Positions 26,147 through 34,261 of a DNA stretch of 37,784 nt are shown here, piece by piece. Position 1 is the stretch's first letter. The number at the start of each line of letters is the position of its first letter. The stretch spans positions 1-37,784 of the forward strand of contig CANCOG010000001.1 of NCBI GenBank assembly GCA_947379685.1. The letters are read 5' to 3'. Source of the DNA: Flavipsychrobacter stenotrophus. GTDB taxonomy: Bacteria > Bacteroidota > Bacteroidia > Chitinophagales > Chitinophagaceae. The translations under genes were made by a program, and so were the position numbers. Under the pieces are notes generated by a model. It saw only the letters and a program-made list of their open reading frames with translations, did no database searches and had not been told where the DNA came from.

Positions 26147-27132
26147 AACAACTGTTCATTTTTAATATCTACAGCACATTTAAAATGCCCTTCAGGACAA
26201 CGTTTTCTTCCATGTATCCCGCACGGTTTGCAATATAACTCGTAATCTATTTCTACAATCTTCGAGTTTTCGCTCTGGGGGCCAAAACCGTAGGAAGAAA
26301 TAGTGGAACAAAACACACCGGTTACGGGCGCATTCATGGCTGACGCAAAATGTAGTGGTGCCGAATCATTGGCATAATTCATGGCAGCACCCTTCATCAA
26401 AGCAGCCGACTGCAGGTAGCTAAGCTTTCCACAAAGGTTCTCGCCGCGTTTGCTGGTTGTTTGTATCATTATAGACTCGCCAAGTTCCTTATCATCCGGC
26501 CCGCCAATAATGTAAATCTTAAACTTTTCCGGCAGTAACTCCATCAGTGTTGCCCAGCGTTCTACCGGGAAGCGTTTGGTAAACCATACAGACGATGGCG
26601 CGATGCAGATGTAAGGCTCATCCTGATATTGCCTGACAAAATCGAAATCGGCAACCGATGGGTGCAATTTTGGCAGAGTGGGCTTATCGTCCGTGATATC
26701 GGCAATCAGTAACTGATATCGCTCCGTTTCCATGATAAACTCCTTACTGTAAGGCGCAGCTATGTCATGCGGAGCACTTTTTGTAAATGAGAATGCAAAA
26801 GGGTTTTTATTGAACCCAGCTGTGTAGCCTGCACCGGAGAGAAACATTACAAACCCAGAAGTCGGAAATCTGTGCGGACTAATGATATGCGTATAATGCT
26901 CCTTACGCACGCGCATCGCCATTTTCAGCAGGTTTCGCTTTTTCTGATGACGTTTGTTCCATATCAGCACATTGGTAATATAGGGGTGATTTTCCAGCAA
27001 CCCTTCGTTACCCTTACGTAACAGGAAATCAATTTGTGAGTCAGGGTAAAACTGGTGCAATTTTTCTACTATGGCCGTAGCCAAAACGACATCACCGGTA
27101 AATGCAGTTTGTATAACCAAAAATTTATACAT
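26122..27132 (-). CDS. Glycosyltransferase family 9 (heptosyltransferase-like)
   Basis: 336 residues from the ATG at 27132; a TTG three codons upstream lies inside a promoter-like box and is unlikely. The GT-B fold shows FTGDVVLATAIVEKLHQFYP near the N-terminus, IAPSSVWFTKRFPVERW mid-protein, YIIGGPDDKELG and the sugar-nucleotide region NYANDSAPLHFASAMNAP, a variant of the usual NDSGPMHLA. The C-terminal cysteine group CKPCGIHGRKRCPEGHFKC is typical of the family. It would add a heptose or other sugar to lipopolysaccharide core at the inner membrane; the exact donor is not evident. Coupled with tsaC by overlap. Confidence 0.88.
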   Translation of the reverse strand: MYKFLVIQTAFTGDVVLATAIVEKLHQFYPDSQIDFLLRKGNEGLLENHPYITNVLIWNKRHQKKRNLLKMAMRVRKEHYTHIISPHRFPTSGFVMFLSGAGYTAGFNKNPFAFSFTKSAPHDIAAPYSKEFIMETERYQLLIADITDDKPTLPKLHPSVADFDFVRQYQDEPYICIAPSSVWFTKRFPVERWATLMELLPEKFKIYIIGGPDDKELGESIMIQTTSKRGENLCGKLSYLQSAALMKGAAMNYANDSAPLHFASAMNAPVTGVFCSTISSYGFGPQSENSKIVEIDYELYCKPCGIHGRKRCPEGHFKCAVDIKNEQLLWWISKTT

Positions 27133-27138
27133 CGGCCG

Positions 27139-27146
27139 CAAAACTA
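27139..27146 (-). promoter_or_regulatory. -7-type box directly before the glycosyltransferase gene
   Basis: The minus strand reads TAGTTTTG, ending six bases before the ATG at 27132. It is the same octamer as in front of actA. If used, the mRNA would be almost leaderless. No clear -33 element is seen. Confidence 0.4.
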
Positions 27147-27186
27147 CGACAGAATGTGTTTTCAGAAGGTTTTAACAATAAAAATA

Positions 27187-27217
27187 TTCGAAATTCAGAA
27201 ATTTGGTACTAAATTTG
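27187..27217 (+). promoter_or_regulatory. Promoter of the DUF1573 cluster
   Basis: TTCG (27187-27190), 19 bases, then TAAATTTG (27210-27217), one mismatch from TTTG-N19-TAnnTTTG. It lies 40 bases before the first DUF1573 ATG. Confidence 0.5.
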
Positions 27218-27257
27218 TTTTACATCTTTTGTAACCTTAAAATTAAAATTAGGAAAA

Positions 27258-27791
27258 ATGAAAAAGCTGATTCTATTACTGGGCGTAGTACTTGTGTTTG
27301 GTACCATTGCCGAAGCCAAGGACAAAAAGAAGAAAAAAACAGAAACTACAGATCAGGCATTACAGCTGAATAATAGTACCGCTCTTCCTACAACCAATGG
27401 CACCCCGTCCGCTGCGCCATCTACGACGCTCAAATCTGACGATATGGCGTTCGGTGATTTGACGCACGATTTCGGGACAGTATTAGAAGGCCCCGATGCA
27501 ACCTGCAAATTTACGTTTGTAAACAAAGGCACTGAGCCGATCATTGTTCAGAAAGCACAGGCTTCTTGCGGTTGTACAGTACCAACCTATTCCAAAGAGC
27601 CAATTGCACCAGGACAGCAGGGCACAATTGATGTAGCATTTCATACTGCCGGCAAACCAGCGGGAGCATTTAATAAGACGATTACCGTTACATCTAACGC
27701 AGGCGTTAAGGTGCTTAATATAAAGGGAAGTGTTGAAAAAGCTCCGGCTTCTTCAGTACCTGAGAATACATCAATGATCAAAACAAACTAG
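27258..27791 (+). CDS. Secreted DUF1573 protein, copy 1
   Basis: 177 residues: a signal peptide (1-20), a Lys/Thr/Pro/Ala-rich linker (21-60) and one DUF1573 domain (about 62-160). The domain shows GDLTHDFGTVLEGPDATCKF, the family signature ASCGCTVPTYSKEPIAPGQQ with Cys104 and Cys106, and a closing strand VLNIKGSV. DUF1573 is an Ig/ASH-like beta-sandwich family common in Bacteroidota envelopes, with no established biochemical role. The first of three tandem paralogues; copy 2 follows after 45 bases with no terminator, so the two are probably cotranscribed. Confidence 0.88.
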   Translation: MKKLILLLGVVLVFGTIAEAKDKKKKKTETTDQALQLNNSTALPTTNGTPSAAPSTTLKSDDMAFGDLTHDFGTVLEGPDATCKFTFVNKGTEPIIVQKAQASCGCTVPTYSKEPIAPGQQGTIDVAFHTAGKPAGAFNKTITVTSNAGVKVLNIKGSVEKAPASSVPENTSMIKTN

Positions 27792-27836
27792 TAACACCGA
27801 TTAAACAATAAATTTTAACCACTCAATAAATCAAAA

Positions 27837-28379
27837 ATGAAGAAAGTTGTTATTACGCTTTTCTGCCTGTCGATATGCACATTGGCTGTAAGAGCACAGG
27901 ATAAGAAAGGTCAGGTTCCACCTCCTCCGGTGCCAGCACCACAACAGGCAGCTCCCGTTGCCGCACCAGATCCTGATGCAGGTGTTTTCAAATTTTCGGA
28001 TAAAGACAATACGCACGATTACGGCGAAGTTCCGGAAGGCCCGACAGCTGAATACGATTTTGAATTTAAGAATACGGGTAAAAAACCAATCATCATCACA
28101 GAAGCACATGGTTCGTGCGGATGTACGGTTCCAAAATGGCCTACTGAGCCAATTTTGCCTAAGAAAAAAGGTGTTATTCACGTAACTTACAACACTGATC
28201 ACCGCACTGGTCCTATCAGCAAGGAAGTTACTATCACTTCAAATGCATCAGAAAAACAAACGGTATTACATATCAGGGGTACAGTGAAACCAAGGCCTAC
28301 AAGCAATTCTACTGCAGCGCCAGTTCCACCGCCACCACCAGCTCCGGCTCCGGCTCCAGTTCCGGCTCCAGGACATTAA
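27837..28379 (+). CDS. Secreted DUF1573 protein, copy 2, with proline-rich tails
   Basis: 180 residues: a signal peptide (1-20), a Pro/Gln/Ala-rich linker (27-48), a DUF1573 domain (about 50-150) with THDYGEVPEGPTAEYDF, GSCGCTVPKWPTEPILP (Cys94, Cys96) and a closing strand TVLHIRGTV, then a Pro/Ala C-terminal tail made of repeated PAPAP units. The proline-rich ends suggest an extended spacer in the periplasm or a contact with the cell wall. A terminator follows, so this ends the first transcript of the cluster. Confidence 0.88.
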   Translation: MKKVVITLFCLSICTLAVRAQDKKGQVPPPPVPAPQQAAPVAAPDPDAGVFKFSDKDNTHDYGEVPEGPTAEYDFEFKNTGKKPIIITEAHGSCGCTVPKWPTEPILPKKKGVIHVTYNTDHRTGPISKEVTITSNASEKQTVLHIRGTVKPRPTSNSTAAPVPPPPPAPAPAPVPAPGH

Positions 28380-28394
28380 TTTACAGTATTTCAG

Positions 28395-28429
28395 CTATGC
28401 CACACCTCTAAAACGTGTGGCATAGTTTT
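28395..28429 (+). terminator. Terminator after DUF1573 copy 2
   Basis: A perfect 11-bp stem (28395-28405 with 28415-28425, arm ctatgccacac) with a 9-base loop is followed by tttt. The 3' end overlaps a -7-type box, TAGTTTTG (28423-28430), which could start transcription of copy 3. Confidence 0.75.
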
Positions 28430-28430
28430 G
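28423..28430 (+). promoter_or_regulatory. -7-type box for DUF1573 copy 3
   Basis: TAGTTTTG sits on the 3' arm of the terminator and 19 bases before the ATG of copy 3. No -33 TTTG is evident, so support is moderate to low. Confidence 0.35.
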
Positions 28431-28449
28431 TAAAACAAAAACAACTTCC

Positions 28450-28878
28450 ATGAAGAAAATCCTATTTATAGCATCATGCCTGCTTTTCACAGGCGTAGTG
28501 AACGTGAGCGCTCAAAATAGCCGGCAAGAAGCACTACCATCGACTCAGAAAGTAGAAGGTCCTATGTTCAAGTTTAAGGATGGCGACACTTTCGACTTTG
28601 GCGAGATCGCTTCCGGCCCCGATGCAATTCATGAATTTTCATTTGTGAACACCGGTAACCAGCCACTTATTATTATTGATGCAAAGCCATCATGCAGTTG
28701 TACTACACCGGAATGGCCCAAAGAACCAATATTACCCGGAGCCACTGGCGTAATAAAGGTTGGCTATCACACCACTAAAGCCGGCCCATTTAACAAGGAG
28801 GTGTATATTCAGTCTAACGCCATTATTCCATCGGGGGAGAGGAGATACACTATCTACATAAAAGGACAGGTTAAATAA
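28450..28878 (+). CDS. Secreted DUF1573 protein, copy 3
   Basis: 142 residues, the shortest copy: a signal peptide (1-21), a brief linker and a DUF1573 domain with DTFDFGEIASGPDAIHEF, the signature PSCSCTTPEWPKEPILPG (Cys82, Cys84; CSC instead of CGC), and closing strand RYTIYIKGQVK at the C-terminus. It is more like copy 2 than copy 1 in the WPxEPILP segment. It is separated from copy 2 by a terminator and possible own promoter, and followed by its own terminator, so it may be expressed independently. Confidence 0.88.
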   Translation: MKKILFIASCLLFTGVVNVSAQNSRQEALPSTQKVEGPMFKFKDGDTFDFGEIASGPDAIHEFSFVNTGNQPLIIIDAKPSCSCTTPEWPKEPILPGATGVIKVGYHTTKAGPFNKEVYIQSNAIIPSGERRYTIYIKGQVK

Positions 28879-28897
28879 CAAATCAATACCACATTGC

Positions 28898-28922
28898 AAG
28901 CCCCGTTCTCCGGGGCTTTTTT
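28898..28922 (+). terminator. Terminator after DUF1573 copy 3
   Basis: An 8-bp GC-rich stem (aagccccg 28898-28905, cggggctt 28911-28918) with a 5-base loop is followed by a T-run to 28922. It lies 19 bases after the stop codon. Confidence 0.88.
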
Positions 28923-29061
28923 ATTGACAATAAATTCAACAACTATAAAGTATACTTTTTCAAAACGTTGTTGGTGGCTGCATAGCAAAAAACACAATTA
29001 TACTAACTTTATATTTTTTTAGACCATTAACACTGCATTAGAAATAAATCAGACGAATTCC

Positions 29062-29092
29062 TTTCAATTTCTTAATTGTAATTGTATTTTTG
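29062..29092 (+). promoter_or_regulatory. Promoter of the GEVED/T9SS protein gene
   Basis: TTTC (29062-29065), 19 bases, TATTTTTG (29085-29092): one mismatch from the Bacteroidota consensus. A TTG start of a longer frame lies within this box, so the ATG at 29117 is the real start. Confidence 0.6.
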
Positions 29093-29116
29093 AAAAACAC
29101 AAATAAATTGAATTCT

Positions 29117-30886
29117 ATGAAGAAACTCTACGCTTTGTTACTCGCAACAAGTTTTGCTGCTGTAGCCAACGGGCAAACCTATTGTACACCAGTCTGTTCG
29201 AATCCCTCAGGAGGATGTACTTACGGACCTGTAACAGGCATCAGCATTCCGGGTTCATCCGGCACACTGGTTGACACGTTGGGATGTACAGGGTCTGGAT
29301 ACGAAGATCATCATACACTTACAACAATGACCTGCAGTTTTGCACCGGGTGGTACCTATTCGGCTGCCTTTACCGGTTCAAGCCCTTCTCCAAAGAATTG
29401 CCAAATGTGGATCGATTTTGATAACGACGGTACTTTCGCCTCGTCTGAATCTATTGGCGGCGCCAATTCATGGGGCTATACTGCTTCAATCACATTAACG
29501 ATTCCGTCCGGTGTCTCTGCTGGTTCTTTCCGTATGAGGTTGTGCGAAGAGTATGCAGGCTCAGTACACTACCCTTCCATGAATCCATGTATGGGGGCAT
29601 CTTCTTACATGTTTGCTGATGCAAGGGATTATACAATTTCCATTGCCTCCTCTTCCTCCGGCTGCTCTGGCACGCCTTCCGGTGGCTCAGCAACCGCTAC
29701 AACTACTTACTCCTGTGGCAGCAATGTGAAAACATTAACCGATGCAGGTGCAAGCACCGGATCTGGCATTACTTACCAGTGGGAAGAGTCGTCAGACGGC
29801 GGCACTACCTGGACTAGCATTGCAGGTGCAACAGGAACCACCTGCTCGTTCCCCGAACCAACTGTAAATATGTTGTACAGGCTTGTAGTAACTTGCGCGG
29901 GAAGTAGTACTACTTCTTATTCAAGCACTGCCAGCATTAGCATGGACAGGATTGCAGGCCATATCACATATAGCAGTGCAGCTCCAGATACGACTTCACT
30001 TAAAGTATGGCTGATCTACCACAATACTTCCGCTGGCACATTAACTGCAATTGACTCTGTAGTTACCTGCCTTGATAGCCTTACTCCTTACTACGAGTTC
30101 AACGGAATGGGAGCAGGCAATTATCTGGTTAAAGCTAAGTCGCTGGATGTCACCAGTTCTATTCCTGGCGTAAGTGGTTTTATTCCTACTTATGGCACAT
30201 CAAATTACACCTGGAGTTCAGCAATAACAGTAAATCACTCTGGTCCTTATAATACACAGAACATCAGTATGCTTTGGGGTGTTGTGCCAACAGGTCCTGG
30301 CTTTATTGGCGGGCTGATTTCATCGGGCGCTGGCAAGGGCACGATTGGAGATATTCCCGCAGTTAATATGTTGGTATACCTGCAAAATACAGCTACCAAT
30401 GTGCTGACCCAAACTTACACTGATGCAACGGGAGCATACTCTTTCAATAACATAGCCAACGGCAGCTATATCATTTATCCTGAAAAACTTGGTGATACTA
30501 CAACCCACTCAGCTATTCAGACTTTGACTACTGCAAATGAACATATCACCGGTGTAAACTTTAAAGAACACACCAACCTGCACACCATTACGCCCATTAC
30601 CAGCACAGGCCTGAATAACGTAACCCAAAATATGCATTACGTTATGACAACGCCGAACCCTGCTAGCAACGCCCTGGCTATCAATTGGTATTTGGATGCG
30701 TCTGAGACGGCAGAAGTTGCAATTCTGGACATTACTGGTCGCGAAATAATGCACAATACTATACTGATGAACGAGCAATACGGAAGTGCAAACATCGATT
30801 GCTCTGCTTTTGCTAACGGCGTGTACTTTATCCGAATTAAATCAGCAAGCATTAACTATAGTGCTAAGCAAATGATACAACATTAA
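29117..30886 (+). CDS. Exported GEVED-domain surface protein with T9SS sorting domain
   Basis: 589 residues: a signal peptide (1-19) and a GEVED-like domain with WIDFDNDGTF (98-107), GSFRMRLCEEY and ADARDYTISI (167-176), where the usual GEVEDY is degenerate. A serine-rich hinge and Ig-like domain follow (about 183-275, YQWEESSDGGTTW). A carboxypeptidase-regulatory/SdrD-like beta domain follows (about 395-480: VYLQNTATNVLTQTYTDATG, YSFNNIANGSYIIYP). The C-terminus is a type A T9SS sorting domain (PNPASNALAINW, ILDITGREI, FANGVYFIRI). Likely a cell-surface or secreted adhesin-like protein; no enzyme domain is visible. It is monocistronic, with its own promoter and terminator. Confidence 0.87.
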   Translation: MKKLYALLLATSFAAVANGQTYCTPVCSNPSGGCTYGPVTGISIPGSSGTLVDTLGCTGSGYEDHHTLTTMTCSFAPGGTYSAAFTGSSPSPKNCQMWIDFDNDGTFASSESIGGANSWGYTASITLTIPSGVSAGSFRMRLCEEYAGSVHYPSMNPCMGASSYMFADARDYTISIASSSSGCSGTPSGGSATATTTYSCGSNVKTLTDAGASTGSGITYQWEESSDGGTTWTSIAGATGTTCSFPEPTVNMLYRLVVTCAGSSTTSYSSTASISMDRIAGHITYSSAAPDTTSLKVWLIYHNTSAGTLTAIDSVVTCLDSLTPYYEFNGMGAGNYLVKAKSLDVTSSIPGVSGFIPTYGTSNYTWSSAITVNHSGPYNTQNISMLWGVVPTGPGFIGGLISSGAGKGTIGDIPAVNMLVYLQNTATNVLTQTYTDATGAYSFNNIANGSYIIYPEKLGDTTTHSAIQTLTTANEHITGVNFKEHTNLHTITPITSTGLNNVTQNMHYVMTTPNPASNALAINWYLDASETAEVAILDITGREIMHNTILMNEQYGSANIDCSAFANGVYFIRIKSASINYSAKQMIQH

Positions 30887-30906
30887 GTATAACATTACTG
30901 TTTTTC

Positions 30907-30940
30907 AAAAGAGCTTCCGGACGTCCGGAAGCTCTTTTAT
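30907..30940 (+). terminator. Terminator formed by a 32-base perfect palindrome
   Basis: 16-base arms (aaaagagcttccggac and its complement) meet with no spacer at 30907-30938, folding as a 14-bp stem with loop acgt. It is flanked by T-rich sequence on both strands (ttttt before, ttttattta after), so it could terminate in either direction. It lies 21 bases after the stop codon. Confidence 0.8.
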
Positions 30941-31189
30941 TTAATATAGCTTGCAGCCTTGACTAATTTGAGCAACGCCCTTCTATAAATGAATCATAGA
31001 ATTTACCATTGTTTCGAAAAAGCTATGCGGTTTTCATGACTATGCTCCTTAAAAAGAAGTACTTCCTGACCATAATCAGTATTTTTGTTGATGCCGGTCA
31101 GATTTCACATGGTGGATCTCCGGTAGTATTGCATTAAGTAATATAATTCAATTATAATTGACATTTTCTTAAAAAACCAAAATAGCCTT
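30941..31189. other. Spacer before the response regulator
   Basis: About 250 bases without an ORF that I can support. It contains a -7-type box TATTTTTG at 31080-31087 with no clear -33 partner. If used, the receiver gene would have a leader of about 100 bases, long enough for regulation. No further structure was seen. Confidence 0.4.
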
Positions 31190-31597
31190 ATGAACAAGAT
31201 ATGCCTTATTGACGACGACACTATTTGCAACTTTCTTCACGAGCAAATCATCAAGGACTCCGGACTGGCAGAAGGAATAACCGTTTTTGACAAACCGGCG
31301 GTTGCAATACGTCACCTCCGTCAGCTGGCGGAATCCAATCCACAAATGTTTCCGGATGTCATTTTCCTTGATCTCTGCATGCCATTTATGAACGGATGGG
31401 ACTGCCTTGAAGAACTCAAGACGTTTCCTGAAGTATTCAAAACATGCAGGGTATTTATTCTCAGCTCATCTATAGACCCAAACGATCAGGAGAAAGCAAA
31501 TGGCTATAGCATAGTTGCTGGTTTCATTCCAAAACCGTTGAAAGCTGGCATATTGGCGGAAATAATGCCTAATCCAAACCAAAAAATGTGTGCATAA
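31190..31597 (+). CDS. Single-domain response regulator (receiver only)
   Basis: 135 residues with a complete CheY-like receiver domain: acidic pair Asp8-Asp9 in CLIDDDTICNF, phospho-acceptor Asp61 in VIFLDLCMPFMNGWD, switch Ser in FILSSSID (about 92-94) and Lys115 in FIPKPL. There is no output domain, so it must act by protein contact. The N-terminus (ICLIDDDTICNFL) is typical of stand-alone Bacteroidota receivers paired with PAS histidine kinases. The PAS kinase 0.9 kb downstream on the same strand is a plausible partner, with a thioredoxin-like gene between them. Confidence 0.9.
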   Translation: MNKICLIDDDTICNFLHEQIIKDSGLAEGITVFDKPAVAIRHLRQLAESNPQMFPDVIFLDLCMPFMNGWDCLEELKTFPEVFKTCRVFILSSSIDPNDQEKANGYSIVAGFIPKPLKAGILAEIMPNPNQKMCA

Positions 31598-31818
31598 GAA
31601 ATACCATATTATTATTCTCGAGGTCTGCAAAAAAAACGGGATAACCGCCACGAAACAAGCAAATTAAGCATAATTTAATAAATATGCTTCCTTGAATTAA
31701 ACCAGACGGCAAGAAAATAGTCAAATTGCTCCAAAGGCACTCAATTTTGAAATAGTACCGAAATTCAGAATCAATTCCCGGCTTGACCTTTATCAAATGC
31801 GATCGTCGGATTAGCTGA

Positions 31819-31826
31819 TATTTTTG
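31819..31826 (+). promoter_or_regulatory. -7 box for the thioredoxin-like/kinase pair
   Basis: TATTTTTG matches TAnnTTTG, 16 bases before the ATG at 31843. No well-placed -33 TTTG was found. It suggests that the two-gene unit is transcribed separately from the receiver gene. The rest of the 245-base spacer (31598-31842) shows nothing else. Confidence 0.45.
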
Positions 31827-31842
31827 CCTTAAACATTGCAAC

Positions 31843-32451
31843 ATGGTAAAGGTAAAACATATTAGCTTATTTTTTTGGTTACTATTCCTTTTTACAGGAA
31901 TCGCTGGCCTGTTTTGGTATAACGAATTAAAATTCAATTTACCCACCCCCCTTCCTGCTCAGTATCATCGAGTAAATACCGACACGTACATAGATCTTAA
32001 TTCCAGAGTTCAGGGATACGAAAATAAGCCGGTCTTCCTGCATTTCTTCAACCCTACCTGCCCTTGTTCAAGGTTCAACATGCCTCATTTCAAAGCCCTT
32101 GCACAGCAATATGGCGATCGCCTTTCATTTGCTGTTGTTGTGATCAACGGCAAAAACAAATACACAACGACTGAAATTCAGCAAAAGTTCAACCTGAAAA
32201 TACCTGTATATTTCGACACATCCATAGCAACACTTAGCGGCGTATATTCTACACCTCAGGCTGTTTTACTTGATGCTCACCATAATCTATATTATAGAGG
32301 CAATTACAATAAAAGCCGCTACTGTACTGATAAGCAAACCAATTACGCCCAAATAGCTATTAATGCATTTCTGAACAACGAGCCCAGCCCGGTTAACAGC
32401 GCTTTTGCACTAACTGCCTACGGATGCGAATTACCCATCTGCAAAAAATAA
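31843..32451 (+). CDS. Membrane-tethered thioredoxin-like protein with a CPC motif
   Basis: 202 residues: a single N-terminal transmembrane segment (about 8-26), then a thioredoxin-fold domain outside the membrane. VFLHFFNPTCPCSRFNMPHF places Cys73 and Cys75 as CxC rather than the usual CxxC. STPQAVLLD has the cis-Pro138 loop and YYRGNYNKSRYCTD matches the TlpA-like closing strand. Extra cysteines are 161, 195 and 200, the last two in a short C-terminal motif GCELPICKK. It may belong to the DUF6436 group, which I recall as sharing the CPCSRFN motif, but this is from memory. It is one base upstream of the PAS kinase ATG, so tightly coupled to it. Confidence 0.75.
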   Translation: MVKVKHISLFFWLLFLFTGIAGLFWYNELKFNLPTPLPAQYHRVNTDTYIDLNSRVQGYENKPVFLHFFNPTCPCSRFNMPHFKALAQQYGDRLSFAVVVINGKNKYTTTEIQQKFNLKIPVYFDTSIATLSGVYSTPQAVLLDAHHNLYYRGNYNKSRYCTDKQTNYAQIAINAFLNNEPSPVNSAFALTAYGCELPICKK

Positions 32452-32452
32452 C

Positions 32453-34162
32453 ATGAAAAGTTTAGGCCAACCAAACAACCCCCATATAAGTGCTTTTTTG
32501 ATGCAATCAAAAAAAACATCCGACAAACTGATGGATTACTTTTTGTTTGCTTTTTTTGCAGGCGGGCTACTTCTCGCCTTTTTTTACGAAACATGGAGTA
32601 TAGGGTTTGGTGTTGGTATCTTGTCGCTTACTGCATACTACTCTGTAAAAATCGCCCTACCCGATTCAAATTTATACCAATACGTACTCAGCACAGTATA
32701 TGGCATTTTTATGGCGCAATATATTTACCAGATGCACGGGCTGTTCGAAATGCACTTTATTGCCTTTATTGCCAGTGCCATTTTAATCACATACCAAAAC
32801 TGGAAACTACAAATACCATTGGCCATCATAGTACTTGGCCACCACGTGCTGTTCAACTATCTGCAGTATTCAGGCATAAAGGAAGTGTATTTTACGACTG
32901 GCGGCTTCATGGACCTGCAAACATTCTTAATACATGGGGCCCTGGCAACATCAGTCTTTTTTATCTGTGGTTTATGGGCATACAATTTCAAGAAATATGG
33001 TGAGGCCCATATTAATATGACTTACAAAATGACCCAGCTACAAGAGGAAAAAGTACAACAGGAAAAACTCTTCCTTGCCGAACGACTGCTTTCAGAGGCG
33101 CAAAAGCTGGCGCAGATGGGCAACTGGAACGCCGACCTGATCAATAACGAAATATTCTGGTCAGAAGGCATCAGGCACACATATGGCGTAACAAACGATG
33201 TCAAAGGGAGCCTGGAGGCCTTCCTGGCAATAGTTCACCCCGAAGACAGGGAAATTGTTGAGATAGAAATGCAAAACGTGCTGGATACAGGAGCATTACT
33301 GGAATCTGAATTCAGGATAATAAGACCCGACGGCCAGGTAAGGTGGCTGGCCAGCCAAACATGGGTAAGACTTGATGAAGAACGTAAACCGACCAGGATC
33401 TTCGGTATACAACAGGATATAACTGACCGCAAACATGCCGAACAGGAGAGTCTGGAACTGATGGAAAATCTCCAGCGACAGAACAAGGACCTCCAAATGT
33501 TCGCCTACATGGTGTCGCACAACCTGCGGGCACCCATAGCGAAGATAATGAGTATGGTAGAACTCTTTAAAAAGAAACCTGACCTGCGGGAACAAATGGT
33601 GGACCTCATTGCGAACGAAACCGTTGATCTCGACCAGGTGATCAAGGATATGAATGCCGTTATTTCTTCCAGGCGAATCGACAATAAAGAACAGGTGTTC
33701 GTTTTGTTTGAAACCAAACTGAACATGATAAAACAAGTGCTCGAAAACGACATTAAAGCCAGCGACATAGTCATTACCCATGACTTTAAATTTGCTGAGG
33801 GCCTCACTACAATAAAAAGTTACCTGTATAGCATTATGTACAACCTGCTTTCCAATGCGTTGAAATACCGCAGAACCGAGGTGCAAACACTGATCCATTT
33901 TTCATCGGGCGTCAGAGGTAAGTACATCTTTCTTTCGGTAGCCGATAATGGTTGTGGCATAAACCTCGAAAAAAACGGAGAAAAGCTTTTTGGCCTGTAC
34001 AACCGCTTTCACCCCGAACATACTCAGGGAAGGGGTATAGGACTCAACCTCGTTAAAAACCAGGTGGAATCACTGGGTGGAAAAATTGACGTGGAAAGCA
34101 CACCTGGTGAAGGTACTACCTTTACCGTATGGCTTCCCACTGGGCCGGTAGTTGATGGTTAA
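32453..34162 (+). CDS. Multi-pass membrane PAS sensor histidine kinase
   Basis: 569 residues. About five or six transmembrane helices (residues 28-178) include the pattern GLFEMHFIAFIASA ... YQNW ... LGHHVLFNYLQYSG. The E-M-H-F and H-H residues (99-102, 130-131) recur in a membrane sensor region also seen in some cyclase and chemotaxis receptors. A short coiled coil (190-215), a PAS/PAC domain (about 217-328, ending GIQQDITDRKHAE) and HisKA (His356 in YMVSHNLRAPIAKI) follow. HATPase_c has NLLSNALKY (464-472), DNGCGI (498-503) and GRGIGLNLVK (526-535). All catalytic motifs are intact. It follows the thioredoxin-like gene by one base; the receiver upstream is the likely partner. Confidence 0.9.
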   Translation: MKSLGQPNNPHISAFLMQSKKTSDKLMDYFLFAFFAGGLLLAFFYETWSIGFGVGILSLTAYYSVKIALPDSNLYQYVLSTVYGIFMAQYIYQMHGLFEMHFIAFIASAILITYQNWKLQIPLAIIVLGHHVLFNYLQYSGIKEVYFTTGGFMDLQTFLIHGALATSVFFICGLWAYNFKKYGEAHINMTYKMTQLQEEKVQQEKLFLAERLLSEAQKLAQMGNWNADLINNEIFWSEGIRHTYGVTNDVKGSLEAFLAIVHPEDREIVEIEMQNVLDTGALLESEFRIIRPDGQVRWLASQTWVRLDEERKPTRIFGIQQDITDRKHAEQESLELMENLQRQNKDLQMFAYMVSHNLRAPIAKIMSMVELFKKKPDLREQMVDLIANETVDLDQVIKDMNAVISSRRIDNKEQVFVLFETKLNMIKQVLENDIKASDIVITHDFKFAEGLTTIKSYLYSIMYNLLSNALKYRRTEVQTLIHFSSGVRGKYIFLSVADNGCGINLEKNGEKLFGLYNRFHPEHTQGRGIGLNLVKNQVESLGGKIDVESTPGEGTTFTVWLPTGPVVDG

Positions 34163-34261
34163 GGAAATATGCGCAGCACTTTACTTATTTTCTAATCAAT
34201 CTGCATATATTTCCCTATTATTCAGCTATATCTTTTACTTTCGCAGGTAAATTCGGGGTGC

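Noticed and set aside
29090..29116. TTG start of the GEVED protein
   Set aside because: It lies inside the -7 box TATTTTTG and would put polar residues before the signal peptide; ATG 29117 is preferred.
33296..33898. 200-codon open frame on the minus strand
   Set aside because: It is opposite the PAS/HisKA part of the kinase, whose domain motifs are unmistakable; a shadow.
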